From NCBI GenBank assembly GCA_963691705.1, contig OY829537.1:62596304-62660303 (forward strand): DNA of 64,000 nt, written 5' to 3'. A program made the translations under genes and the position numbers. The notes beneath the pieces are model-generated. The model was given only the letters and a program-made list of their open reading frames with translations, had not been told where the DNA came from and made no database searches. Origin of the DNA: Viola odorata (Eukaryota; Streptophyta; Magnoliopsida; Malpighiales; Violaceae). Position 1 is the first letter of the stretch; every line of letters starts with the position of its first letter. Shown piece by piece: positions 1 to 11,746 of this stretch.

Positions 1-2884
1 GGACCCTATACTTGGTCAGAAGAGAGGTCACGACACGGTTACAGAAATGGGTACCCCGATCACTAATGAGGGCACGAGGCGTACCAAACCTATTGAAGAT
101 ATAGGTGCGTAGGAAGATCACTACCACCTTGGAATCATCTGTTCGAGTTGCCTTGGCCTTGACCCACTTTGAAACATAATCAACGGCGAGAAGGATGTAG
201 ACATTGCCGAAGGAATTGGGGAACGGGCCCATGAAATCTATACCGCAGATATTAAAAATCTCGCATGGAATGATACTAGTAAGAGGCATCTGATTCCTGG
301 CCCCGATATTCCCAGTGGCTTGGCATCCAGGGCACGAAGCGCAGAAAAGATAATAGTCCTTGAAGATGGATGGCCAGTAGAGACTGGCTTCTAAGACCTT
401 GAGAGCAGTCTTCTTGGCCGTGAAGTGTCCTCCTTCAGTGGCTGAATGGTAGAATTTTAGAATCGAGGGCACCTCGTCCATAGTGACGTATGATCTGGTC
501 CGAGCAGTGCTTCCATAAATATGGGTTATCCCAAATATAGTACTTGGATTGCCTCCGGATCCTGTTGCATTCAGAGGGGGACGCATCTGCGGGGTAGGTA
601 CTAGTAGCACAAAAATTGGCTATGTTCGAGAACCATGGAAACTGAACAGCATGGGCAAGACACAATTGTTCGTCTGGGAAGGTATCGCGGATAGGCACTC
701 GCGAATCATCCTCTTGGGCTGGAAGTCTGCTTAAATGATCCGCTACCAGATTTTCTCTTCCTTTCTTGTCCTTGATCAAGATATCAAATTCTTGTAACAA
801 TAAAATCCACCGAATAAGTCTAGGCTTAGCGTCAACCTTCGTCAAAAGGCACCTAAGGGCCGAATGATCCGAATACACGATGACATGCGTGCCCAAGAGA
901 TATTGCCTGAATTTTGTCCAAGGCATAAACAATAGCTAGGAGTTCTTTCTCTATGGTGGTGTAGTTTTGCTGAGTTGGGTCAAGTAACTAGGATGCGTAG
1001 TAGATGACATATGTTTCTAATTCTTTCTTATAGCCTAGAACAGCGCCGAGGGCTTGATTACTGGCATCGCACATGATTTCGAAAGGCAAAGTCCAATTGG
1101 GGGCACGAATGATAGGAGCTGAAATAAGTTTACTTTTGAGAGTGTCGAAGGCAATTTTACACTTCTCATCGAAATCAAAAGTAACTTCTTTCTGAAGTAG
1201 ACGGCATATAGGTTGCGCAATTTTAGAGAAATCCTTAATAAACCTTCTATAAAAGCTGGCGTGCCCTAGAAAAGATTGCACATCGTGAACACTGGCTGGG
1301 TAGGGCAGGGATTCTATTACTTCGATCATGGCCTTGTCTACCTCAATCCCCTTAGCCGAGATGATATGACCTAGAACGAGGCCTCGATCCACCATGAAGT
1401 GGCATTTCTCGAAGTTCAAGACAAGATTGGTCTCGATGCATTGCTCTAAATATTTCTTCAATTTGCTCATACATTCCGAAAAGGAGTTGCCATAAACCGT
1501 GAAGTCATCCATGAAGACCTCAATACCATCTTTAACCAATTCAGAAAAAATGCTCACCATGAAGCTTTGAAAGGTAGTGGGGGTATTACACAAGCCGAAG
1601 GGCATACGTCTGTAGGCAAAGGTAACGAAAGGGCATATGAAGGTAGTCTTCTCCTGGTCTTCGGGGGAAACTAGGATTTGATGGAAACCAAAGTATCCAT
1701 CTAGATAGCAGTAGTGGGTCTTGCCCGCGAGACGTTCCAACATCTGGTCTATGAAGGGAAGAGGAAAATGATCTTTTCGGGTAACAGCGTTCAAACGACA
1801 ATAATCAATGCAGACTCGCCATCCATTCTGGATCCTGGTGGGAATAGATTCACAGTCTTGCCCAATGGTGATGCTGATACCAGTTTTCTTGAGCACGACT
1901 TGTATCAGACTGACCCATGGGCTATCAGAGATGGGGTAGATAACGCCCGCATCTAGCAACTTCACCACTTCTTTCCTCACTACTTGCATCATGGGCGGAT
2001 TCAATAGGCACTGTGGCTGGCGTATCATCTTGCTGGCGTCCTCCAAGTGAATGTGATGAGTGCATAATGCTAGTGACAAGGCCTTGATGTCTGCGATGGT
2101 CCAGCCTATGGCTTGTCTAAACTCCTTTAGCAAGGAAATCAGTTCAAACTCTTCAGAACTATTGAGTTTATTGGAGACGATGATGGGCAGAGAGTCATTG
2201 GGGACGAGATAAGCATATTTCAGATGGGAAGGCAGTGGTTTCAATTCGAGGGTTGGAGCCTGATCAATAGATGGAGACAACTTGACATAGTCTGGACAAT
2301 TGAGAGACACCACTGTGGGCTCATACGGGACAATAACGCACTCTTCTAGGGCAGCCACGATAAAATGCAGCTCAGGGGGTGTGGAAAGTGTCGAGGCCAC
2401 GACATCTAGAAGGGTTAGTGTCAGACTCTTGTCAAGGGCAAATTGTAAAAGGGTCAGTAGAATAAAGTTCAGCAAGTTCCTCAACGGAAGGGTCAATCGC
2501 ATCAATATAGTTAACACTAGAGAGTTCGGAGGGGTATTGCATGACCTCTAACATATTGAACTTGATGATCTTCCCATCAAACTCGAGGGAGATGGTTGCA
2601 TCATGAACATCAATCTTTGCTCGGGCGGTGGCCAGGAATGGTTGACCTAGAAGTACATCCGTAGACTTGGTGGAATCTTCGTTCTCCATAGGAATGATAT
2701 AAAAATTAGTTGGGAATAGGAATTCGCCCACTTGGACCAAAACATCTGTGATGATCCCCTCGGGGTAGATGATAGAATGATCAGCAAGCTGAATGGCAAG
2801 GCTGGTAGGTCGTAGAGGCTCGAGACGAAGACTGTTATAGATGATCAAGGGCATGACATTAATGCCTGCCCCTAAATCGTGCAT
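1..2884 (-). pseudogene. Element D pol remnant: protease, RT, RNase H, integrase (partial)
   Basis: The retroelement polyprotein copies the RNA into DNA and integrates it. From high to low coordinates: an aspartic-protease region (2884-2432, MHDLGAGINVMPL, so the usual DTG/DLG motif is present as DLGAG); RT (about 2200-1300), with catalytic VFMDDF; RNase H (about 1230-800, with MCDASNQALGAVLG near 1060); an integrase zinc region (about 700-300); and an integrase core start with CGIDFMGPFPNSFGN and later SDRGTHF near the left edge. The long RT frame 2517-988 is open, but its joins to protease and to RNase H need frame changes, and an early stop lies near 985. The polyprotein is therefore broken. 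Athila assignment rests on RT wording and the primer site; clade calling would need a tree. Confidence 0.8.
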
Positions 2885-2965
2885 GACCTTGCCGATGTCA
2901 ATTGTACCAATTCGGCAGGGAATTATGAATATTCCTTGGTCTTTGCACTTCGGGGGGATCTTCCT

Positions 2966-4656
2966 CTAGATGTGGGCAGAAGCGTTAGCTCCTACACTGA
3001 TCTTGTTAACATCGGCCAATTTACACTTGCTCGTGCACAACTGTTTCAGGGACTTGGCGTAGCGAGGCACATTCTTAACTGCTTGGAGGAGCAGGATGTT
3101 GACAACCACTTTGCTGAACATGCCTAAGATCTCACGGTCTTCCTTTTCTTTCTTAGACTTGATCAGTCTTTGGGGAAATGGGGGCTCGAGAATCTTGTGA
3201 ATGTATTCTTGGGTGAATTCGGGCGGGTTAAGATCATTCCTTGGTGAACCTCTAGGGGAGCGGATTCTATCTTCCATGACCTCGACGAGCCTAGGCACTT
3301 TTGGGTTTTTTGCTCTAGGTTTCGGCTTGAGTTTCGACTCTGCAGAGTTTTCTATATCAGGGGCCGGATGTGTTGGAGGTGTTAAGGTCGTTCCACTTCG
3401 CAGAGTCACGGCACAGACATTGTGCTTTGGGTTCATTTCGGTTTGAGGTGGAAATCTTCCTTGATTCTTCAGTTCCTTCATCTCCGCCATCATGGTACTC
3501 ACTTGCTTTCGAAGTTCATTGATTTCCTTTTGCTGTTCGGGATTAGAAGGTGGTACGGTAGTCGGGGCACGATGAAAGTCTGATCTTGAGGAGGTTGGCG
3601 TTGATACTGATTATACGTGGGTCGGGGTCTGAAGTTCTACATGTTGAGAGGAGGGGATGATTCCCGTATGGGTGTTGTTTCTGGTTAGGGCTCGACGGCT
3701 GAGGGTTTGGAACCCATCCTGGATTCGGTTGTTTCCAGCCCTGGTTGTAGTTTTGACCGTAAGGGGCTTGATTGTACTGGCCGACAGCATTCACTTGGAT
3801 CTCATATGGAATATGGGGGCATGCATCTGTAGGGTGGTCCACAAAATTACAGATTTGACAGGCCTTGACTGGTGTGGACTGTCCTGCCATAAAATTCTGA
3901 AACAGCCCTGCAAGGGCGGTCAGCTGATTTTGCAGTGTTGCAACTTGGACATCTTGGTTGCTACCCAACTTCAGATGTAGCATTCCTAGCCATGAGTTCG
4001 ATGGTGGCCTTGGCAGCAACTAGTGTGAGAGCAGTGAGAGAACCATTTGCGGCAGCGTTGAGAAGGGCCTTGTCATGAGCCTTGAGGCCTTCACAGAAGT
4101 ACTAAATAAGGGCATGCTCGCTAAGGTTGTGCGAGGGGCACATGGACTGCATCTTCAAATATCTTTCATAATACTGGGCAAGATCTTCTTCTTTCCTCTG
4201 GACTATGGATACTAGTTGCTTACACGTAGTGTTGGCTATAGATGCTGGATAATACTTTTCAGTGAAGATCTTGGACATCTCTACCCAAGAGTGGATGGAT
4301 CTTGGCAGAAGGTCATAATACCAGTCGAGGGCATCATCTTTAAGAGACCACATATAAGGCGCGCAACTTTGCTTGCTCGATTCTGACATTGGGAGGTTTC
4401 TTGGCCTCGCAAATTGAGTCGAGCTGTTGAAGGTGACGAAGAGCGCTTTCTTTAGGAACACCTCGAAAGGTAGGTAGATGGTGCATAACGGCAGATTTGA
4501 TGGTCCAATCATAAGAGACAGCAGGCCAGACGATGCAACTGCTCGACATGTCGGGGGCAGCATTGAGGTGGTCAATGGACTACTGGTTTGGAGGAGGTGG
4601 CGGTGGGTCTTCAGGACACACTTGATTATCCTGGTTTTCCATAGCTGGAATATCAA
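2966..4656 (-). pseudogene. Element D gag remnant
   Basis: Gag forms the particle shell. Three successive minus-strand frames (4656-4102, 4019-3543, 3502-2966) make up one decayed gag. The first has the capsid-like stretch KDDALDWYYDLLPRSIHSW and the retrotransposon-gag wording IFTEKYYPAS. The second is rich in Q, N, P and G (GQNYNQGWKQPNPGW) and has CQICNFVDHPTDACP, a plausible zinc knuckle of the Athila type. The third is the basic linker leading to protease, with PPFPQRL. The frames are separated by stops and frameshifts. Identity as gag is firm; the start codon is not fixed. Confidence 0.7.
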
Positions 4657-4910
4657 AGAAGGCGACAGGTCGGTTTTTGAGACCTCGATGAAGGTAGGCT
4701 AGGTCTTGATAGAACTGACAGTCTGGGTCGGCCAGATTGGAAGGTTGTCTTTCGATGGCAGGATGAGGAATTCCTCTACGCTAGCCAGGAGGTCCTCTAG
4801 CTTGTTGCCGAAGTCCTCTTTCAGTTCTGGTCAACTCGAGAACTAAAGGGAGTAAATTTGGTGCTGATCTCCTGGTCATACAAATACAAAGAAAATTAGT
4901 ACCGTTCAGT

Positions 4911-4927
4911 CCCCGGCAACGGCGCCA
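4911..4927 (-). other. Primer binding site of element D
   Basis: On the minus strand this reads TGGCGCCGTTGCCGGGG, the tRNA-Asp-type primer site common in Athila and related plant elements. It lies 5 bases inside the 5' LTR edge. Confidence 0.85.
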
Positions 4928-4932
4928 AAATT

Positions 4933-6529
4933 TGATCGTCACTCAAATATACAAATATTTTCCTGATGCCTAGATGCACAAATAAATGTGTAAAAGGCAA
5001 GACAGGGTCGAACCACAGAGATTGAAGGAATAATATTTCAGTTTCTATGCATGACAGGGAAGAAATATTACCAAATACAAACATAACACTAGGGGGGGGG
5101 GGTATGTTGATTAACGAATCAATCAACGCAGAAGTGGGAGCTAACAAGACAAATAATTAAAACCGCAAATCACAACACAAAAGTAACAATCATTCGAGGG
5201 CATGAAAGTGAAGAACAATCAAGGGCAAGATAATCAAAAGTAGTTCGAGGGCAAGAAAGCAGTAAAAGAGATTAATGTGATGGGAAGTGATCTTAGCAAA
5301 AGGTGTTCTCGGGTTGCATTTCAGGCCAGTTAATCATTGGCACAAAAATATTCCAAACTTATGCATAGACATGCTATAGGGGCCTAGTTTCCACTCAACA
5401 CCCCCTACTTACCTTCATAGGTAGAAGCTACCCCCCGTTTCCACATATGAGGTAGCCTTGACGTTTCGCCGTCCCCCTAGGCACGAATGCGGGGAGGCAC
5501 TACTCAAAACGCCCATGAAGTGGAGGCAAGACAGATCTAGGGTGTGACATCTCAGTGTGTCAAGCTCGCATCACATACCCTAAATGACCATTTACCCCTA
5601 TATGAAAGACCTCTCGCGATGTCCCCACTAAGTGTCTACTTTAACCCAAGGCTTCACGTTAGTTATAACCAAGAGAATGACAGTACTCACACAAAAATAT
5701 TAACAGTTGATCAAGCCCTCAACATTTCTAAATGAGTATGGAAATAAAATGATAAATAACCGAATATGACAAAATAATGTATTAAGCATGCTTTAGGCCT
5801 CTTAACCGAACCTTACAACCCTTGAAACACCCTTTACTAAGGTAAGGAAATTTAGCTACTCATAAATATATATAAATAGTAGATAACAAAAGTCATACAA
5901 TGAAAGATGATAAAAGGAAAGGTTTTAAGAAGGAACCGAAGGATGGTTCAATTAATCAAAGGAGAAAAGATTGCTCCTTTACAAATCGGCGGCTCCTCCA
6001 AAAACCAAAAGAACAATCCCTAAAAACTAGGGTAAAAGATAGAGTGATGTATTAATGTCTGCCTCCCTACAAAAAAAACCCTAAACTAAGCTTAAATAGT
6101 CCTACAACTTGCTAGGGGACAAAATAGCTAAGGGGAGAGAGGGAGCCAATGGGAGCGTGACAGCACACGTCCTTCAGGGGAATATTCTGGGATCTCTGGT
6201 GCGCCTGACACCTTCTAAAAACGCATGGAATCTCGTGTGGATCTTCAAAGATTCTTCTCTTTGGCTTTCGATTGAGAATTGATGCAGAGGTATCGCGGGC
6301 GAGAGACTGCTCGCTGCTCTGGTTAGCGTCGAGGGCTCGACGACACTATGATCTTCTGGGCCTTGAAGCTCGAAATCCCAAGAATTCCTCCAAAAATGCT
6401 TCTTTTCGCTCTTTTTCTCCTTTTGGTGTTGGTCTGCAATAAAGATGTAAATAAGGGTCAAATAGCATAATCAAGCCCCCGAAAGGGCTGGAAAAGAGGA
6501 TAAAATCATGCCCAAGAAACGTGCTATCA
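4933..6529 (-). repeat. 5' LTR of element D
   Basis: It is bounded by TGAT at 4933 and ATCA at 6529 in plus coordinates. It shares recognisable blocks with the LTRs of element A (the stretches around cgtttccacatatgaggt and cccatgaag..gaggcaagacagatctaggg, and the outer end gtgctatca). This shows a family relationship between A and D, although they are far from identical. A run of 10 or more G lies near 5093-5102. Confidence 0.8.
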
Positions 6530-8933
6530 GTGACATGAAGTAGAAAATAGCAATTTAGTACCCATTCGACTCCACAAAACACGCCAAAAATGGCTAAGGA
6601 ATTTCCCATCTCTATCACTAACAATACTAAGAGGTACACCATGCAAACGCACAACCTCACGAAAGAACAAGTTAGCAATATGAGTAGCATCATGTGTATT
6701 AGCGCAAGGAATAAAATGCGTCATCTTTGAGAATCGATCTACTACCACAAAGATGCTATCCTTCCCACGCCTAGGCTTAGGCAATCCAACTACCAAGTCC
6801 ATAAACAAATCGGTCCACAGATGGGAAGGCACGGGTAAAGGCATATATTCTCCATGGTTGGAGACTTTAGATTTTGCTCTACGGCAAACTAAACATCTAG
6901 CGATGATGCAGACTACATCACGCTTCATATGGGGTCAATAAAAATGTTCCTTAAGTACATCTAAGGTCTTATTAACACTAAAGTGCCCCATTAAGCCACC
7001 ACTGTGTGACTCATGCACAAACAACTCACGCAAAGAATAATGAGGTACATACAAACGTTTACGTTTAAACAAATAACCATCATGGCGATAGAACTTAGAC
7101 TCGGTAGTAGTCATGCAGTTGTTATATATATCACCAAAGTCAGAGTCAGTAGGGTATAAAGATATGATGTGTGAAAACCCTAGCAACTTAGCACTAAGAG
7201 AGGTAATAAGCGCATACCTTTGCCATAGTGCATCGGCCACTACATTGTCTTTACCTTGTTTGTACTTGTTGTGGTAAGGGAAGGACTCTATGAACTCCAT
7301 CCAAGTTGCATGCCTTCGATTCAACTTCCCTTGCCCCTTGAGATACTTCAAGCTTAGATGATTCGTGTGAACTATGAACTCGCGTGGCATCAAATAATGT
7401 TGCCAAACCTTTAGGGCGCGTACGAGCGCATACAATTCCTTATCATATGTCGGAAATCATAGCTGAGCATCTTTGAGCTTCTCGCTAAAATAAGCAATTG
7501 GGCGCTTCTCTTTCATAAGGACAACTCCAATGCCTATTCCGCTCGTATCGCACTCGACCTCGAATGCCTTGTCGAAATCGGGTAGCGCCAAAATGGGTGC
7601 TGAACACAAACGCTCCTTGAGCGAGTTGAACGCTTCCTCTTGAGGCTGCTCCCACTTGAACTCAACTTGCTTCTTAGTTAATTCATTCAAAGGCACAGCG
7701 ATGGTGCTAAAATCTTTGACGAATCATCTATAGAAACTCGCTAAGCCATGGAACGAGCGCACGTCGTTTGCGTTCTTAGGAGTCGGCTACTCCTTGATCG
7801 CTTTGATCTTCTCTTCATCAACCTTCACACCTTCTTTCCCTACAATAAAACCAAGAAAACTAACATGCTCCAAAGTGAAGGAACACTTGTTAGGCTTCGC
7901 ATATAACTTTTGATCACGCAAGGTAAGGAAAACTTCTCTAAGGTGCGACACATGCTCATCAATAGATTTGCTATATATCAATATATCATCAAAGTATATG
8001 ACAACAAACCTACCAATAAATTGCCTAAGTATGTGATTCATAAGCCTCATAAAAGTACTAGGTGTATTAGTCAAACCAAACGGCATAACCATCCACTCGT
8101 AAAGTCCATATTTAGTTTTGAAAGCCGTTTTCCATTCGTCACCCTCTGTCATGCGAATTTAGTTATAGCCACTGATTAAATCAATTTTAGAAAACACTTG
8201 ACTACCACTTAACTCATCTAACATATCATCTAAACGAGGTATAGGGTGGTGATACTTTATAGTGATTTTGTTGACCGCTCGATAGTCGACACACATCCTC
8301 CAAGTACCATCCTTCTTCAGCACTAGGATCACGGGTACGACACAAGGAGAAAGACTTTCTCTCACATACCCTCGGTTGAGCAACTCGTCGACTTGTCTTT
8401 GCAACTCCTTGGTTTCCTCGGGGTTGCTTCTATAGGCCGGACGATTAGGGATTGTAGAACCGGGAATGAAATCGATTTGATGTTTGATTCCTCGGATTAG
8501 AGGTAAACCCGGAGGCATCTCATCGGGTAGAACGTCCCTAAACTCCTGTAAAAGAGAGGTGATACCAACATGTGAAGAAAGTGAAGAATTAGGGTTAGTA
8601 GCGTTTAGACTAAATGCCTTGAAACGAAGCAAAATCAATGGCCGACTTGCGCCTAAGCATACTTACACAATTTGTACAACTACCATTGTCAATAATCAAG
8701 GAACACTTGTGTTTGCCCACTATGCAACGAGTGTGGAAGAGATTTTCCCGTTGCTCTTCCTCCATTGGCTCGGCCTTTGCTTGCGCACTCAAGTTGCGAC
8801 TAACGACTAGAGAGAGCCCTGTGTTACTTTCTTCTTCTTCTGACTCAGACTCCACTTCTTCTCTTTCGACTTCTTCCTCTTCAACCTTGCGGTCGTCATC
8901 GGACTCTATTTCTCCATTCTTGCGAATAAGCAA
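6530..8933 (-). pseudogene. Element C pol remnant: protease, RT, RNase H, integrase
   Basis: Order on the minus strand: protease-like region (8933-8610), RT (8638-8159, then 8152-7787) with [27 protein letters not shown] and catalytic YFDD; RNase H (7696-7457, ECDTSGIGIGVVL, continued in 7435-7200, [14 protein letters not shown]); integrase zinc region (about 7030-6850, H..GGLMGHF and [10 protein letters not shown]); and integrase core (6928-6530, [14 protein letters not shown] and IVSDRDGKF). The core is cut where element D begins, before the third catalytic residue. In-frame stops and frameshifts lie between the blocks (for example at 8155, 7740 and 6932). Not functional. Confidence 0.82.
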
Positions 8934-10102
8934 GATTCATTTGTTAGGACATTTTGATTGTTTATGACCTCGATCGAAACACTTAAAGCAAACAATATCC
9001 TTCGTGGCGATCTGATTCGCTGAATTTTGAGGAGGGGCATTGTTGTTGTAAGTTCGTTGAGGAGTTTGTGTAGGGTTCCCACCTTTACTACCGTACACCT
9101 ACGCAACCCTAGTCTCTTTAGTAATTTTGGAGGCTCCTTCGCAACCCTAGTCTCTTTAGTCCAAGTCTTCTTCCATGTTGCGAGTTTGGTGTTTGCCGAA
9201 GGAACACCACTGAAATTAGACCTAGCCTTCTTTTGTCTCTCGATCTTGATAGCCATATGTAGCATCTCTTGTAGATTGTTGTAGTGCGTTAACTCTAACG
9301 CGTTAGCTATCTCACGATTGAGGCCGCTTAAGAATCTCGCCATCGTGGCCTCGGGTTGTTCAACCACTTGTGCTCTCGATAATGCTATCTCCATCTCATT
9401 GAAGTAGTCGCTAACACTCTTACTTCCTTGAGTTAGATATTGCAAACGTTGGTGAAGATCACGCGCAAAGTAGGTAGGTACGAAACGTGCCTTTATCAAG
9501 GTTTTCATATCCTCCCATGTAGTCACGGGTCCAGCTAGAAGTCGAACACATTCTTGATTAAGTTGTTACCACCAATGGGTCGCATATCCATTGAATTCAA
9601 CCGCTGCCAATTTTACTTTCTTATCTTCTGAGTAGTTGTGGCATAGAAATATTGATTCCACCTTTCGCTCCCACGTAAGGTATGCGTCAGGATCATCTTT
9701 CCTTTCGAATGATGGAATCTTCATCTTGATGTTGCCGATGTTGGCGTCGATTCGCTCTTCAGTTCTAGGTCTCCACTCATAAGGTCGACCGTGCCCAGCA
9801 GTATCTTCTCCCTCATACTCTGCCTCTTCATGCCATTGCGCATGAGGTGCGCTTGGCTGCTCTTGCGTGAAGTGCGCATTGGTCTCGCACCTCGGTGCAT
9901 GTTGAGGGTTCGCATTGGCATGTATGGAACCAGTTGTGAACCTTAACTCATCGTCATCTCCTCCACCTACATATCCTTTGGGAAGTCCTCCAAATAATCC
10001 TTTGCCTTCAGTCTTTGGTGGATCACCATTATATAGGTGCTTCGCGTTTTTCGGATTTAGGACTTGGGTAAACTGAGGAATATCTGCTCCATTCTCCGCG
10101 GT
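8906..10102 (-). pseudogene. Element C gag, main part
   Basis: The frame holds the capsid phrases DAYLTWERKVESIFLCHNYS (about 9700) and MTTWEDMKTLIKARFVPTYF (9526), and RLQYLTQGSKSVSDYFNEME, all classic retrotransposon-gag. A zinc-knuckle region with CFKC wording lies near 8980. Two frames (10102-9566 and 9526-8906) share phase, with a stop between. A 21-base stretch is repeated with a 38-base period at 9103 and 9141, and this knocks the frame out near the C-terminus. The N-terminus lies at 32458-32324, on the other side of element B. Confidence 0.8.
10098..10102. repeat. Left target-site duplication of element B (GCGGT)
   Basis: GCGGT stands immediately before the first base of the B 5' LTR. 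The identical GCGGT follows the last base of the 3' LTR at 32319-32323. Five bases is the usual length for Ty3/gypsy integration. Confidence 0.95.
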
Positions 10103-10148
10103 TGATATCAATCAAGACAACCCTAACGGTGTTACTACACTTGCGGCT
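10103..10148 (+). repeat. 5' LTR of element B, first part
   Basis: Starts TGATATCAATCAAG and matches the first 46 bases of the 3' LTR at 31795. Element A then interrupts it; it resumes at 16488. Confidence 0.92.
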
Positions 10149-11746
10149 TGATGGCGTGCTTGTCGAGGGCACGATCAAATAATTACAACTTATCACCTGC
10201 AACAAAAAGGATTGAAGACAGTGGCAAGAGGTTCGATCCACAGAGAAAGGTGAAGACATACACTAGACAGGTCCAGATATAAAGTAAAACAATAAAAGAA
10301 ACAATGGGGGGGATTTGGTTGGTTAATCTAGTTAACCAAGATAGAGATGGGCTAACAAGCTAACTAATAAAAACAGTAATCTAGGGCACGACAGTAAAAC
10401 ACAATCAAGGGCACGAAAGTAAAACACAATCAAGGGCACGACATGCAAACAGAAATCAAATAAAGAAATAAAGTCAGAAGAGAAGATATCTTAGCAAAGG
10501 ACATTATCGGGTTGCTTCCAGGGCTAGAAAATCATCGGCGCAGAAATATTCTATTCCTATGCCATAGATATGCTATAGGGACCGCGTTTCCACACCACAT
10601 CCCCTGCTTACCTTCTTAGATAAAAGTCACCCCCCGTTTCCACATATGAGGTGACCTTGACGTTCAACCATCCTCCCAGCTACCTCTCTTGTCTATCAAA
10701 AGGCAGCCTTGACCGTCCGGCCTGTCACGGGCTCGAAGTAGGGAGGCTAAATTCAGAACGCCCATGAAGGGGAGGTAAGACAGATCTAGGGCGCGACAGC
10801 TCAGCTTGTCAGACTCGTATCACATACCCTAATCGGTTGTTTACCCCTAGGTGAGACCTCTCGCGCTGCCTCCCCTAGGTGTCTGCTAAAATTCCAGGGC
10901 TTCGCGTCAGGTATAACCCTGGAATATGACGGTAATCATCTAGGTCTAGATACTAGTTGGCCAGACTACTAATCTGGCCCTAGACGAATTAACAAGAAAC
11001 CGATAAACAATCGAATACAACAATAAGAATATATTAAACACATTTAGGCCTCTTAACTACCCATGCAACCCTCAAAATACCTCTGCTAGAAGGGGAAATT
11101 TAGCTACTCATACCACAAAACAAACAAACAAAATAGGAAAAGGAAGATTGCATAAAAGAAGAACAAGAAGAATAAAACTATTAAAATGTTACCGGCCGGA
11201 GCAAAGCTCCGGTTGAGTTCAATGGCTGCTGGAAATGGATGCCTCAGCCACCACCCAAAAGAGGGAGGAGAGAAAAGGAGGCGGCTCCTAAAAGAAGAAA
11301 GTGGAAAAATATTTACAAAGTGTGATGTTGTGTCCTCAAACCCTAAACTAGAGGCTTATATAGTGTCTAGCCCACAAGAAGACAAATTCCAGCTAAGGGG
11401 AGAGGGTGACAGCACATGGAGCGTGCTGGAATATTCTAGAATCTTCTAGATATGCAAGGAATCCCGTGAGAATCTTTGAAGATTCGTCTCTTTGGCTTTG
11501 CAGAGATATCGCGGGCTAGAGACTGCTCACTGGTCTGGTTAGCTTTCGAGGGCTCGACGACATTCTGATCTTCTAGGCCTTGAAGCTTGAAATCCTCAGA
11601 AATACTCCAAAAATGCTTCTTTTCGATCTTTTCCTTCTATTGACGCTGATCTGCAATAAATATTGGAATAAGGGTCAAATAGTAGAATCAAGCCCCCGAA
11701 AGGGCTAGAAAAGAAGGTAAAATCTAGACCATGAAACGTGCTATCA
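10149..11746 (-). repeat. 3' LTR of element A
   Basis: Bounded by TGATGGCG and GTGCTATCA. In minus orientation a TATA-like box (CTATATAAGCC) lies near 11355. Next to the inner edge, at 11747-11760, the minus strand reads AGTGTGGGGATG, the purine-rich tract that primes plus-strand synthesis. Confidence 0.92.

Larger units (their letters stand above)
1..6529 (-). mobile_element. Element D: Athila-like Ty3/gypsy retrotransposon, truncated by the window edge
   Basis: Read on the minus strand the order is 5' LTR (6529-4933), tRNA-Asp-type primer site, gag, protease, RT, RNase H and the start of integrase, which runs off the left edge. The RT wording (LNPPMMQVV, FMDDF) and the primer site are typical of the plant Athila lineage. 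All frames carry stops or frameshifts, so this copy looks dead. The outer end of its LTR (6529) breaks into the integrase frame of element C, so D inserted into C. The 5 bases next to it, GTGAC (6530-6534), should be half of a target duplication; the other half lies outside the window. Confidence 0.85.
6530..10102 (-). mobile_element. Element C, internal part: chromovirus-like Ty3/gypsy element
   Basis: Minus-strand gag-pol of a second retroelement, interrupted on the left by D (at 6529) and on the right by B (at 10103). The reading frame resumes at 32323 beyond B. A join across the 5-base duplication GCGGT restores the gag phrase VAKLTAENGADIPQ, which proves the two parts were once contiguous. 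The 3' part lies outside the window beyond D. RT and integrase wording ([27 protein letters not shown]) and a Met-type primer site suggest a chromovirus; the sub-clade is unresolved and no chromodomain can be seen. Confidence 0.85.

Noticed and set aside
11186..11449. Frames beginning MLPAGAKLRLSSMAAGNG in both LTRs of element A (also 15897)
   Set aside because: They lie within the LTR across the TATA-like box and differ in length between the two LTRs through an indel; no sign of coding.
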